From Lepturacanthus savala (lineage: Eukaryota > Chordata > Actinopteri > Scombriformes > Trichiuridae), in assembly GCA_030544235.1 (NCBI GenBank), contig CM060468.1, positions 11,252,258 to 11,316,257 of the forward strand: a DNA stretch of 64,000 bases, written 5' to 3'. The position numbers were made by a program, and so were the translations under genes. Under the pieces are notes generated by a model. The model was not told where the DNA came from. It saw only the letters and a list, made by a program, of their open reading frames with translations, and did no database searches. Shown one piece after another: positions 1 through 10,575 of the stretch (position 1 is its first letter; each line of letters opens with the position of its first letter).

Positions 1-717
1 AGATTCATCCTCTTTTTTGGAGAATCCAGAGTACCCTGTAGAAATGGCAAGACAAATCCTTTCAAAAGGGTTACTACTGGATGTCAAGGTGGCTCAACGG
101 TTGTTCCATATTAGGCTCCTTGGGTTGTAGTTGGCTGAGGACAGGCAGGCTGCAGCATCATGGATCCAAGCCTAATCATCACGAGTGCAGACGGGTTGTG
201 AGCAGCGTGGGGTGCAGGTTGAAAGGCTGCAGGCTGGAGCACAGGCTGAGAGGCAAGATAAAGGTTCTGGTGGCTGGCATGCTGCAGGTTTGCTGACTGG
301 AATGCAGGCTGGGATTCACAAGTTTTCATGAAGTCCATCCATCAACACTGGTAGCAATTTCTTCAACCAGGACTTTAAAGCCACTGCCCAGCATGCCAAT
401 GATAGGGCTGCCTCTCTGTCCTATTTCCAGGCATTATGAAGGCACAAAAGGTCAGAAGTCGCCTCACATAATTATTACAAAAACAATCCTACTGCTGGGA
501 CCATATTTGGTCAACCTGTTCCGTCAGAGTGGTGTGAGTGTTAGGCAGCAGTGGACAGACCCAGGAACAGTTCATTTTATTGTCGAACGTAAAGACAAAA
601 GCTTTCAGTGTGGACGTTAGGTCCAAACTCTTCAAACAGCATGACAAAAATCCAAAGACCTGACAAGTGAACAGAGGATCTTGGTCTGTATATGAAGTGC
701 GAAGTAGATGATGAATG
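1..717. other. Unassigned flank with a low-complexity stretch
   Basis: No gene or complete element is recognised. The first 340 bases contain imperfect CAGCCTG/GCAGGCTG-type motifs that give the region a Gln/Pro/Ala-rich frame on the minus strand. The remainder up to the hAT element shows no repeat structure, splice-bounded frame or homology that I can name. Confidence 0.4.
111..338 (-). other. Gln/Pro/Ala-rich ORF, uncertain coding status
   Basis: An ATG-to-stop frame of 75 codons on the minus strand is rich in Gln, Pro and Ala, with short motifs such as QPAFQS, SQPVLQPAAFQP and QPACPQP built on imperfect repetition of a CAGCCTGC unit. It could be a fragment of a low-complexity coding exon or simply a decayed CAG/CTG-rich minisatellite that happens to stay open. 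No domain, signal peptide or splice-bounded structure is convincing, and the overlapping plus-strand frame is open too, which argues for composition rather than selection. Function unknown. Confidence 0.15.
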
Positions 718-932
718 TCCTAGGGTAGGGGTGGGCAACCCTGGTCCTGGAGAGCTACTGTGGGTGCAGGTTTTTTTTTCCCCAACCTCGCAGGAACACA
801 CCTGATTCTACTAATCAATCATTAGGGCCCTTGCTATGGAGCTTCATTAGTGGAATCAGGTGTTACTGCTTGGCTGGAACAAAGACCCACAGTAGCTCTC
901 CAGGACCAGGGTTGCCCACCCCTGTCCAAGGG
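718..932. mobile_element. hAT-type MITE with target-site duplication
   Basis: A 199 bp non-autonomous DNA transposon lies at 726-924. Its ends are inverted repeats: the left end begins TAGGGGTGGGCAACCCTGG and the right end is its reverse complement ending CCACCCCTG, with about 39 identical bases per arm apart from the first base (T for the usual C). The element is flanked by 8 bp direct repeats, tcctaggg at 718-725 and tccaaggg at 925-932 (7 of 8 identical). An 8 bp duplication is the hallmark of hAT transposition. There is no transposase; the centre holds only a short T-rich spacer. The high identity of the arms suggests a fairly young copy. Confidence 0.88.
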
Positions 933-1680
933 CATTTGGTGGACAGCTTGAGGATAGCAGGTCTGGAGAGAAGGAGGAGAGTACATCAGAATGGAAGAAG
1001 TTATCAGGAGCTGGAAACGGAGACGGGGAGAGATGGCAATGACTCGGGACGAGGAAACGGGGACAGATTGTGACACAGCATGCAGGGGGCTGATGGTTTC
1101 TGAGGATTTCAACATTAAATCTTTTTCCAGAAAAGATTGCAGAAGTTCAAATCGGTTGGAAATTGTTTTCAACAGTTGCATAGCAACAGTGAGTCTGTTT
1201 TTCTGTGTTTTCAAAGTGACCGACAGACCGACAATAAACCAGTAAATTATAAAGAAATACAACACTGTTGTTCCACGGTTAGTTATATTACACTACCACC
1301 AGGAGTCTGACAGACACACACTAAATATGATGCCTTTTATATCCTACTTCGGTGTCTTCTCCCTTCACAGTCTTTCCACTTCCTCTTCATTCTTATCTTC
1401 TCTTCCTCCTTTTCTCTTTCCTCTCTTTTTTTCCATCTCCGTCACTCTCCACACATCTTAATCCAAAAGCTTTTCAGAGGGGAGAACTAATCCAGTGCAA
1501 ATTTTAAATAAACGATGGAGGGACAACTAAAGTGGAGAGGAAAGCGCAGACTGCGCTCATCAGAGGAGAGTAGACATCTGACAGAGCTGAGAGTGAAAAC
1601 CAAATGAAGAAATAAACAGAGCATCAGCTGGAGTACAGGCCATCAAAACCTCGCACAATGGATCTATTTTTAATTTTGTC
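933..1680. other. Unassigned sequence with a pyrimidine-rich tract
   Basis: No gene or transposon is recognised. About 1355-1450 is a strongly pyrimidine-rich stretch (CT/TTCC runs) on the plus strand. Several ORFs overlap on opposite strands around 830-1265, but they run into the MITE or lack any recognisable domain and are treated as chance frames. Confidence 0.4.
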
Positions 1681-1700
1681 ACTGACTACAAAATAGAAGC

Positions 1701-1768
1701 CTGTCACGTGAGAGGAGAAACAGGAGGGAGAAAAGATATGGTGAATTTGAGTGGTTGTCACGTGAAAA
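1701..1768. promoter_or_regulatory. Paired CACGTG E-boxes
   Basis: The palindromic E-box CACGTG occurs twice within the identical context TGTCACGTGA, at 1705-1710 and 1759-1764, 54 bp apart. Both copies are followed within a short distance by AAAAGATAT. GTCACGTGA is the preferred core of bHLH-Zip factors such as USF and the MITF/TFE group. The spacing is about five helical turns. This is a sequence-level candidate only; no gene start is visible nearby. Confidence 0.3.
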
Positions 1769-2008
1769 GATATTTATAGTAAATCAAGGGTGCAAAGGGT
1801 TCAACCTTGCACTTGGTGGTGCCTGTGAGTGGAGTGAAGGTGCAGTCAATAAATAAGTAAACAGGTCTTGTGAAAATGAAAATGAGTCAGGAAGCTTGGA
1901 GCGCCGCATGTAATACTACAGACACTTCATGTGTTGAGGTCTTGTACCACTACTTTGCCGCCTTTATTACTGTACTGCAGTTCAGAGGTCACCTCGGAAA
2001 AAGATACA

Positions 2009-2830
2009 GAAAATATGATTAAAGGACCTCTATTTTGATATTCTCCCAGTTTAATATTTTAATTTGCATTTAATCTATAAAAAATATGCTGTAATTTTTA
2101 TGGTCCAAAAGGTAGGTAGCCCTGTAGCAGCATTGCTGTCTGTCTTCTCACACACTGATTCTGAAAAAACCCTGTGTACCCCCCTTCCATCCCTGTTGAA
2201 ATGTCCAGTCTGGGTGAAAATGCCTCTTGGAGAGCTGGGGTCAGTTGGACAAACAGAAGCAAAAGCCCTCCAGAAGGAGGGGGTGGCTACCAACCAGGTC
2301 CTTAAATCCATTGCCGAAGCATTTAACGGACAAAGGCAAAAAACATTAAAAAAAGGCTATACTGGTTTGCTGTTAATGACCCAAGACCGGGTGATGTCTG
2401 TTGACCTGGAGAGGCAGATGGAGCTGAGAGGATGAAGGAGGCTCAAGAAAGGAAGAGGTGAAGTACCAGGAGCTGGTGAAGGATTGTCTGAGGAACGGGT
2501 GGAGAATCAGGTGTGTGCCAGTAGAGGTGGGCAGTCAGGGATTTGCCAGCCACCTGCGGCCCACTGGGCATAACAGGTGCCATCTAAAGAAGAGCCATAT
2601 GCAACAATGTGGGGGCAGCAGAAAAAGCCTCCAGATGGCTCTGGATGAAGAGGGGAGAGCGGTGGGGGCAGTAACAAGCCACTTGCACACAAAGTGGATT
2701 TCTGATCAGCCTCGATCAGGTTGTCTGGAGGAGGATCTGTTGCCTGATCCAAAACACCCAGTGACTCCAGGAAACAACACTGACAATGTGTCCAATTGTG
2801 CATCAGGAGATGTATTGATAAAAGAATAAA
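2009..2830 (+). pseudogene. Frameshifted non-LTR retrotransposon ORF remnant
   Basis: This stretch reads, across three frames, as the C-terminal part of a retroelement polyprotein seen in fish and invertebrate genomes downstream of a reverse transcriptase. Visible pieces in order: VMSVDLERQMELR (about 2390-2430), then after a frame change KYQELVKDCLRNGWR and CVPVEVGSQGFAS (2461-2550), then another frame with GITGAI, a stop, and RRAICNNVGAAEKASRWLWM (2567-2655). Assigning the parts to one family is from recall of similar predicted proteins. Frameshifts and stops show that the copy is dead. Its 5' part (2011-2270) is partly repeated at 2831-2960. Confidence 0.6.
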
Positions 2831-2947
2831 TAATATGATTAAAGAAGCTCTACTTTGCCAATTTCTTACCATGTTTCCTTCACTCTCCTCCCTACCGAAA
2901 CGCCAACTCTGGGTCATATTTCTCAGAGAGCTGGAGTCGGCCAGAGA

Positions 2948-2960
<13 letters not shown>
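2826..2960 (+). repeat. Second partial copy of the retroelement block
   Basis: Two patches match the preceding remnant. ATATGATTAAAG followed by a CTCTA.TTT motif at about 2833-2855 corresponds to 2013-2035. CCAACTCTGGGTCATATTTC with AGAGAGCTGGAGTCGG at 2904-2940 corresponds to the segment near 2208-2255. The two patches are offset by about 820 and 696 bp, so copy 2 has lost roughly 120 bp internally. The arrangement suggests a tandem or nested duplication of one element. Confidence 0.5.

Positions 2961-2990
<30 letters not shown>
2951..2990. repeat. (TA)n microsatellite
   Basis: An uninterrupted TA dinucleotide run of about 39 bp lies at the 3' edge of the second retroelement copy. A/T microsatellites often grow at retroposon tails. 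Confidence 0.97.
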
Positions 2991-2992
<2 letters not shown>

Positions 2993-3100
2993 AATTGCAA
3001 ACTTACATCAGTTGGCTTTACAATCTGTACAGCAATATCCTCTAACATGTTTGATTTGAATAAGGAAAAACCTCAGGAAGAGGTGATATAAGACTATAAA

Positions 3101-3277
3101 ATGCATGTAAACTGGACTCTCTGCAAAGATCACTTACATCCTGCCTCACCCAAACTTACAGTAAAGTTGGAAGAGGATGAAGATGAAGGCAATGTTTTGT
3201 GTCAGGCCATCCCTGCCCGCGTGGCAGAGGATGTGGTGGCAATGTTGTTACAAACTGACACCCAAACAGATATCTAG
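3101..3277 (+). other. Short acidic ORF next to retroelement remnant
   Basis: A 58-codon frame opens with ATGCATGTAAACTGG and ends TAG at 3275-3277. It contains an acidic run (KLEEDEDEGNV) followed by PARVAEDVVAMLLQTDTQTD, and codon choice looks coding-like. There is an in-frame stop just upstream. It may be another piece of the neighbouring mobile element, or a fragment of a host exon. No known domain is recognised. Confidence 0.2.
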
Positions 3278-3279
3278 TT

Positions 3280-4980
3280 TTAAATGATGGAATGTGGTTG
3301 GCTGGAAAAATGTCATAAACATTACACAAAGGCCAATAGGATATATTTCAAGACTCTTTTTCACAGAGCTTCTGTCTCTGATTATCTAATGTAATCATCT
3401 CTGGGATGTAAATCGTAAGTAAGTTGGATCTCAAACATGAGGAATGCTTCAACAGACTAAATCAAACTCATCCTGAACTACAGGCCATGGGTCAGAAAAC
3501 TGGCTGTGGATCCATTCTAGCTGTCCAAACCAGGCCAGGACAACATCTAGTCTGTAGTAGTCTCAATACCAGACACTGTTTTGTCAAAATAAAACACTGC
3601 TCCCTTGTAAAACACAAACCAGATGCGCATAAATGAGCAGTTTCAAACAAAACTCAAGCGCTTCAGACACACACATACAGTAAACACCTACTGGACAGTG
3701 TAAAGTAGCTATAAACAGGAAAGGCAGTGTTTATAGCTGACAGTCAGTTCTCGGAAGCCTTTAGAGGTAATGGCCTTATTAATCAGTTTAATCACAGCCA
3801 CCACTCACCTCAGCTATTCTAGATTCATTTTGTTTAACCTTTACATCTATCTTCCTTTCCACCTGTGCTTTCATCCAAATGGAAACTTACGATCATGTCA
3901 CCTGATCATTATAATCATATAAAAAAGGGTTTGCAGGTGGTGACATGGCTGATTATTAGAGCGTTGGCTCTCTTTTCAGTAAACACATATAACAATAATA
4001 AATTAAGGCATTATGCAAAGCCCCAATATCTTTTTTTTATAATTCACTTCTGCGTTTGGCCTGCAAAACAGTTATTAATGTATGTGTTCTTTTTTTGCCC
4101 TATTCGTGGTATTTTTTTTTAGGATAAAGCTCAGCCCATCCTTCATTAGGGCTATCGAGTCAGCCCCTTGTAAAACTGCTGAACTTTTTACAGACTTGTT
4201 CAATATAATAAATGTCTCACCATATATTTCTGCTGATTGTTGCTGTGTTCATGCATTTGTATGTTGCAGCCGATCCAGCATCCTTTCTGTTCCTTCTGGC
4301 CTTTTTTCTGGGCTGATATTTCCACACTCGAATGATAAGTGAAAGTTTTAGATTTGTACAACATCTAGTTGCTCCTGCTGTGGCCTTCAGAGGAATTTCA
4401 GAATGCCGATGACACATTATTGCAACCTCACCGACTTAAATCTACTCCAATCCCTTCATATTCCTTGTGTGCTTATTTCAAAAGCTCTTACAGTAAAGCT
4501 TACACAAGAGCTGCAACGAGCTGATCCAGTGATTCACAGCACATGAATTAATAACTATTTTGTGATATGTATTCAATAAACTAAAAAAAAAACAAACAAA
4601 CAAAAAAACAATATGCCTTTAATGTTGATCCTGATTTAGGTGCACTTTGGAAACTTGCCAACTGGCAAGTCCATTTCATGAGGACCTTTAATCCACAATT
4701 TACTACCAGCTAGTCTACTCCCTAGAGCAGCAATATATGCATGCAATCATGAAGCCCCAACTGAAGCTCATGCTAAACATATTGATCCTGTTTTACTATG
4801 TGATGCTTGGGTAGATGCAGATGCGAAGGAAGCCTGCCTCTCTCACAGATTCAGCTGAAGAACAGAGCTGTGAGAATAACATGGAAAAAACTACATAGAA
4901 AAGGGATGGATTAATATACATAAACAATATATGGCAGTCTAAGGACTGGAAGACTCACTGCCTGCCTGAATATTTGTTCC
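3280..4980. other. Unassigned AT-rich sequence
   Basis: No gene or mobile element is recognised. A purine-rich AAAC/A-run tract lies at 4583-4611 (see separate entry). ORFs of 70-86 codons here have no recognisable motif, and most are T-rich hydrophobic chance frames. Confidence 0.45.
4583..4611. repeat. A-rich / (AAAC)n simple repeat
   Basis: A run of ten A residues followed by repeated AAAC units. Such tracts often mark old retroposon tails, but no body is recognisable upstream. Confidence 0.8.
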
Positions 4981-5094
4981 CTTTTTATGCAATATTGTCA
5001 CATGGTAAAGATGTTGCAAGGGGGTGGGCTGGGGTGGGGTGCAATGCTCAATTATAGTGTGCACTTATCCAAAATATTGAACTCCATATGTACA

Positions 5095-5400
5095 TGCAAG
5101 AGCAGCACCCTTGCAGCTGAAGGAGAATCTGAAGAGAGGAAGCACTGGAGGAAACCCAGACGGATGAGACCCATCAGCTGGACACATGCCAGCCTTTGCA
5201 GAGAGGTGCCACTCATCAGTGAAAGAGACCCGGTGACAGAATCAACTGTGCGGCCACATGTCAAGGAGAAGAGCGCTGCTCTCACTGAGGTTTAAAAACC
5301 TATAAAGCGGGCGGATGCTACGTGGCAGCGAAGAGACGGACGCTTTCACTGAGGTTGAAAAAAATTACGGAGCCAACAGTTGTTGCAAGCCAGGGAGAAG
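5095..5400 (+). other. GC-richer block with a short duplicated motif
   Basis: This block is richer in G/C and CpG than its surroundings. It holds an approximate duplication: TCTCACTGAGGTTTAAAAAC at about 5279 and TTTCACTGAGGTTGAAAAAA near 5344, about 65 bp apart, each preceded by GAAGAG. A plus-strand frame of 102 codons (4987-5295) ends inside the first copy and has no recognisable domain. The second half has CTATAAAGCGGGCGG, which resembles a TATA region. It could be a decayed element end or a regulatory block; I cannot name it. Confidence 0.2.
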
Positions 5401-6360
5401 AGGCCTGTTTAGGGGCCACAGATAAGAACATTTTTGGTTTAACACACTGATCACGACCCTTGTCCTGTTACTCGTTGCTGTTTTTGTCAGTACCCCCGTG
5501 ACTCATCTGGTCCACAAGCAATGCACTAAAGCATTTGTTAATGCTGCACAGATTGACAGACATGAACACATTCTTGACCTCTACCCCATCTCAGACTGGT
5601 ATCCACTATATCACGATGAAGACGACCTTGTTGCAGTTCTTAAATGACCTCACCAGGTCAAGCAATCATACAGTTACACATGCTACAAATATAATCACGT
5701 TATCATGTTTTTTTTCTACATTTGATCATTCTGAAACTTACTGTATAACCTTTACCTGAGAAAACCTGAATACATATTAAAGTAGCAAAGATGAAATTGG
5801 TCTTAGGGAGTGTGAGCAGTGAATATGCCGTTAACTATTTAGTACTGCTAGAAAAGAGCAAAGTTAAAGTGCTGCGTCAGAGGGTAGCCATATTCCCACA
5901 GTCCCATAGATGGGAATAAAACCAGACAAGGATGTTTACTGGAAGAAGTAGCCTTGACAAGCGTGTCAAGGTACAAAAAGTGTGAAATATTTTTCATCTG
6001 TGTGCATACAACTATGTGCGACACCCTGAGCATTAATAAAATGTGACAATACTGTAAGAGAATTTCGTCCCATTGCTCTTTGTCAGTATTGTCATAAGGT
6101 TTGCAAAACTGTCACAAAACAGGCATATCTAGACATGTTTTTCTACCCGCTGTGGGACTTTAATGAGATATTAGAATATTAAGGCGAGGGTGGGTGTTCG
6201 TATATGTCATGTTAAAAGATGTCACATCCAGGTTCTTTTTCTCTTTTGCTTTCTAAAAACGTCTCTTCTGTCTATCTCCTTGGTCTATATCAGGTGATGT
6301 ATCTTCCTGACACTTCCTTTTTACTTTGCATAATCACACGATAGCAACAGAAGCAGCTGC
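5400..6360. other. Unassigned sequence
   Basis: No gene, transposon or tandem repeat is recognised. ORFs here (for example 5535-5759 plus, 5848-6033 minus) show no motif or codon bias. Confidence 0.45.
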
Positions 6361-6590
6361 CTGTGTTTTCTTGAGGAAATGCAACGTGAGGATGTCGGAG
6401 CCGGTGCGGTAGAGGTTGTCGGCGGGATTGATGGAGGCTGGTGAGAGATGGAGGATGGCAGGAGAGGCGGTGACAGCGCCCGCGAGCCGTGTTGTACTAC
6501 AGAGTCGGTGGTGGTGGTGACAGATTGCGGTTCCGGTCTGCTGCTGGGAGGACCCTGCAGGTCCGGGCCAAACACAGCCAGTGGGTTCAT
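6321..6590 (-). other. GC-rich coding-like patch, possible exon
   Basis: A CpG-containing island in AT-rich surroundings that is coding-like in two minus-strand frames. Frame 1 opens MNPLAVFGPDLQGPPSSRPE and stays open for 89 codons. In frame 2, a pyrimidine-rich run (CTCTCCTGCC, then CATCCTCCATCTCTCACCAG) ends in a good acceptor AG. It is followed by SINPADNLYRTGSDILTLHF then LKKTQ, whose codons nearly all end in C or G (positions about 6362-6437), reaching a stop after AAASVAIV. That third-base bias is unusual for this window. No canonical GT donor follows, so if real it would be a terminal exon. I do not recognise the protein, and a conserved non-coding element is the alternative. Confidence 0.28.
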
Positions 6591-6599
6591 TTAAGCCAA

Positions 6600-8990
6600 G
6601 TCAGTGACAAGGTATCCATTTACATGCTGGGCAATAATACAATAATTGTATTTAATAGTGTGAGAACATGAATATGTATGAACTTGGATGCATTTCTGAG
6701 AAAAATCTTGAGGTGACTTTAGCCTGAGCAGCAGCCGGAGGGGGCGGGGGCGATATGTGAACACAATGTACAGAAGCTGGACACAAGATCTCCTCATGAT
6801 TTGATATTGAGTGTTTGACTGCTACATGCAGCCTGAGTCAAAACTTCCCTGTCAGATCACTAAGCTGCAAAGCTCAGTGAAAACCTGACCAGCAGGTGGA
6901 ATCGATTTCCTGAGGACTTTGTATAATCTCTCCCTCTTGCTTGCCTCTTTGTCCCTGCTCCACTCTCTCTTTCGCACCGTCTGAACGTCTCTTACACTCC
7001 CTCTATCCGTCCTTTTGGTTCCTCTTGGCAGTTGATTAGCGCCTGTCCATCCTAATCTTCCCCACACAGCCTTCAGACTTTTAAAAGACATTTTACTCTC
7101 AGATAGAAAAAATAAATAGGAAGGTAAAGATGAAAACGTACATACAATGTGTGCACACTGATGTCAGCCAGACCTATCAGTTGTCGTCCTGTGTGGTTGT
7201 TGCGGCCTTAAATAAACTAATTGATCTGCCAATTGTGTGGTTTTATATCAATACAACTGAAGGTAAATGAGTCGTACTGACACTGACAAAATCAGAAAAT
7301 AAAATGTTATATCTAAGATAAAGGACTTAAATGTCAGCCTGTTTTAATAAATCGATACAGAGGTGATAAATATGTCTGGGGAATTGATTCTTTTTTTGGA
7401 ATTGGATCTTCTGGGGAAGTGATTTCCTGACCCACAATATTAACAATGCAAACAGTGAGCATGAATCAAAACAAAAAAAAAACTGCCTTCATAATTTTTT
7501 TTCTTAATATGATGTTTTTTTTAGTTATTTTGTTGAACATAAATAATCTTTAGATTCACTCCAATATTACAGCCTCAAAAACTGCCAAGGAATTGGATCA
7601 AAGCCTTTCTGGAATTTGAACTTGGAAAAAAAAAGAAAAAGTGAAAGGTGCCTGCTGATTTAATTGTTAATTTTTAATCAGTCATGTTGAGGTGGCCACT
7701 GGGGGTGCAAACCTGTTCAGTCATTATGGACCTGGCTTCAGCAGCCATTGGATGTATAGGGCCACGGAGGAAATACTGCCAACATCAAGAGAGAACTTAA
7801 TTAACATTCACAAATAACATGGAGAACAAATGGTCTACCAGGTGCTTTTGACTGCACGATTCAATTATGGCTTCTTACTGGCAACAGACTCTGTGAAGGT
7901 CAATGCTGTGTTGTAATTATGGAGCATATATGCACTATATCAGCACTGAGGATTAATGAGAGGCAAAGGGCTCTCTTTAAAAGGTTAACTATGCCGTCAG
8001 TGATTGTGTTTTATAAGCACAGTAGAAGAAGGCAGATAATGAACAGATAATTACTGTGGAATTCTGGGTCTCTTTGAGCTAATGAGCAACAGAAGTCCTA
8101 ATGGCGGCATATCTACATGATACGGCTTATTATATATGCCAATAGATTTTAATACATTTAAATAATAAAAAATAGTTTGTGTTTTCTTTATGAAACCCAA
8201 CTTATTTAATTATGACATGAAGCCCATATGTATGTTTTACTCATAACATGGTTCTATGACAATGTTGGTCTGGTCAGAAATATTAACAGAAATATTAACA
8301 AGTACAACTTTTGGATGGAATTGATGACTTTAGTGATCTACTGACTTCAGACTTTTTTCTAGTGCAAACAGGGTCTCCAATATATATAATACCCCAACAA
8401 CAGAAACATCAAATAAATCAATCAAAAATGTAAATAACAGAAAGGAGCATTTGTTAGATATTAGAAGTTTACCCTTAGGGTCTGTACCTCAGTCAATAAG
8501 ATGAGCGACAGTTCAGGCTTTACTGGGTTTATATATGTGTTTCCTAATCTGTTGCTTATATCGGTAATAACTGGACATCATCATTTCTCTGTGCTTTCCG
8601 AAACCCTTACGAATCACTGTTAAAAAAATAATGATACATGAACATGAAACTGCTTTATTCTGTGTTTTTATTCCCTTTTAATCACTGGGTCTGTTTGCTT
8701 TGGTGAGAGACCTCTGAGGATAATTTGGCTCCCAGTAAAAATCTCCTGAATAATGAACACTGAGGAAGAAAAAGAAGGAAACCTAACTGTAAGAAGTGGA
8801 CTGCACAATGTAATGTGTCATCTTTCTTTTACATGAAAGCCAAAGTTAGTATTTTTCCTACAGTCAGATGTAGCGCCCCAACAATATTATTATGCTGAAT
8901 CATTCTGCAGTCTTTTTTCAGTCTATTAACTATTCATCAAATCCGATTGTACCCTGACCTTCATGCGTTAATGTGTTACTGGCCTAAAAA
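6600..8990. other. Unassigned sequence with a conserved-element-like block
   Basis: No gene or transposon is recognised. About 6920-7015 is pyrimidine-rich on the plus strand. The part from about 7850 to 8150 has mixed composition without simple repeats, several TAAT/ATTA cores and E-box-like CANNTG motifs, as is typical of vertebrate conserved non-coding elements. I cannot test conservation from one sequence. Confidence 0.3.
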
Positions 8991-8991
8991 A

Positions 8992-9017
8992 ATATATATA
9001 TATATATATATATATAT
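8992..9017. repeat. (AT)n microsatellite
   Basis: About 13 uninterrupted AT units follow a short A run. Confidence 0.96.
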
Positions 9018-9539
9018 TAGTAAAGTTAGGAATAGAACTTCATAAATGTTTGCAGAATTTCTACTGTAATTCAAGCATATATATTTAGATTGAAAGGGTC
9101 AGTTCATTGTAGTAATATATAAAAAGTATTCATATTTTTCGTAGCGATTTGTCTATTTTTAGACATCTGACGAGTAGATAAGCTTTTTCTGCTATGAAGT
9201 GTTGCAGAGGCTTGAAGCCATTCATTAGCTTGAAGTATCTTTTTAATGTTGATGGATGACTACTCTCTTTCCAAAGTTACGGCTGTACAAACTACATCAG
9301 AAAAAACTGTTATGATAATATTTTTTTGAAAAAAGTACTCCAAGGTTCACCCTTGTCCCACTTCCCTGGTTAAGATGAAGAATTTTGTATACCCAATATG
9401 TGTTTACTGGAACATGAAAGCAGATTGTCAGGCCATATCAGATGAGAAAACAAAACAACATCCACCAAAGGGGCAAACACAACTGGAATTGAAGAAAGAG
9501 GGTTTATGTGTGATGAAGCGGTGAGGAAAGGGACAGAAG

Positions 9540-10070
9540 GAGAGAATGAGTCAGCAGCAGCTCCCTCTCTCTCTAAGGACAGATGTTTCTCTAAGATTAA
9601 TATTCCCACTCAGAGTTTATTCATCTGTATTATCCCAACCCTCACCAGGTGATTTCATGCCTCCTGAGCAGCGAGAAAGGCCCTTTTTCCCTGCAGCCGC
9701 TATGTCCGGCCTGTCACAGATTTTAATAAATGATACTGATAAACCAGGCTGGTGGGACGGAGTATGAGGCGCGGCTAAAATTAGCCCCTCGCAGAGCAAG
9801 CATTGATCACGTTGTTTATAGCCGCGTCCATGCCATTCCTGGCTTTTCCATTTCGACATGAATCTTTAAACTGTAGAAATCTTTACCTCTAACGCCTCTT
9901 CCAGGCCAGCCATAACTCACTCGTGCTGTAGTCGGCTGACAGAACATTGCTTTGCGCTGAAGGCGGCTGCAACTTCAGTCCAGTCTGTTGTTCCAGTCCA
10001 GTCATTACACCTGTTCCCATTCTGTGGTCTTAATTGATCACAGATTTACACAGGTGGCCATCAATTATAA
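9540..10070. other. CpG-containing conserved-element-like block
   Basis: From about 9640 to 10000 the sequence is more G/C-balanced than its surroundings and free of simple repeats. It contains homeodomain-like and GATA-like cores, TTTAATAAATGATACTGATA and a GCCGCGTCCATGCC stretch. On the minus strand a small frame of 38 codons runs from 10005 to 9889 (MTGLEQQTGLKLQPPSAQSN through LWLAWKRR, stop). It crosses a possible splice donor, but its start context is weak. A regulatory element is more likely than a gene. Confidence 0.25.
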
Positions 10071-10202
10071 ATTACTCTTTCTGCTGTTTCTGAAAGTGGT
10101 GGATGTTTTTTTTTTTCACCTTGAGAAATAAGGTATGAGCTCAATGTTATTGATCTGCTGGCAGTCATTCCCTATGGCCTGGGAGTGGTTGATCAAATTA
10201 CA

Positions 10203-10575
10203 TACACTTCCGTTCAAAGGTTTGGGGTCATCCTGGCAATTTAGTGTTTTCCATGAAAAGTCACACTTTTATTTACCAGCATGAGTTGTAAAATGAATAG
10301 AAAATTTTATTACATGAGCCTTCTGATGCAATGAGCAAACACATTGTACCATTAGAACACTGGAGTGATAGTTGCTGGAAATGGGTCTCTATACACCTAT
10401 GTAGATATTGCACCAAAAACCAGACATTTGCAGCTGGAATAGTCATTTACCACATTTGCAATGTATGGAGTGCATTTCTGATTAGTTTAAAGTTATCTTC
10501 ATTGAAAAAAACAATGCTTTTCTTTCAAAAATAAGAACATTTCTAAGCGACTCCAAACTTTTGAATGGTAGTGTA
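10203..10575 (-). mobile_element. Tc1/mariner-like MITE (deletion derivative)
   Basis: The element is bounded by TA dinucleotides and terminal inverted repeats. The left end is TACACTTCCGTTCAAAGGTT and the right end is the reverse complement of TACACTACCATTCAAAAGTT. The interior, read on the minus strand, matches the 5' non-coding part of a common teleost Tc1-like transposon (motifs such as GGTGCAATATCTACATAGGT and CACTGGAGTGATAG, recalled from that family). The transposase gene is wholly missing, so this is an internally deleted, non-autonomous copy of about 373 bp. Small ORFs inside it are not genes. Confidence 0.85.

Noticed and set aside
834..1265. 143-codon minus-strand ORF
   Set aside because: Its C-terminal part runs into the inverted-repeat arm of the hAT MITE, and the rest shows no recognisable motif.
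9889..10005. 38-codon minus-strand ORF (MTGLEQQTGLKLQPPSAQSN)
   Set aside because: Protein-like wording, but a weak start context and no splice or conservation evidence. Kept only as a remark within the surrounding block.
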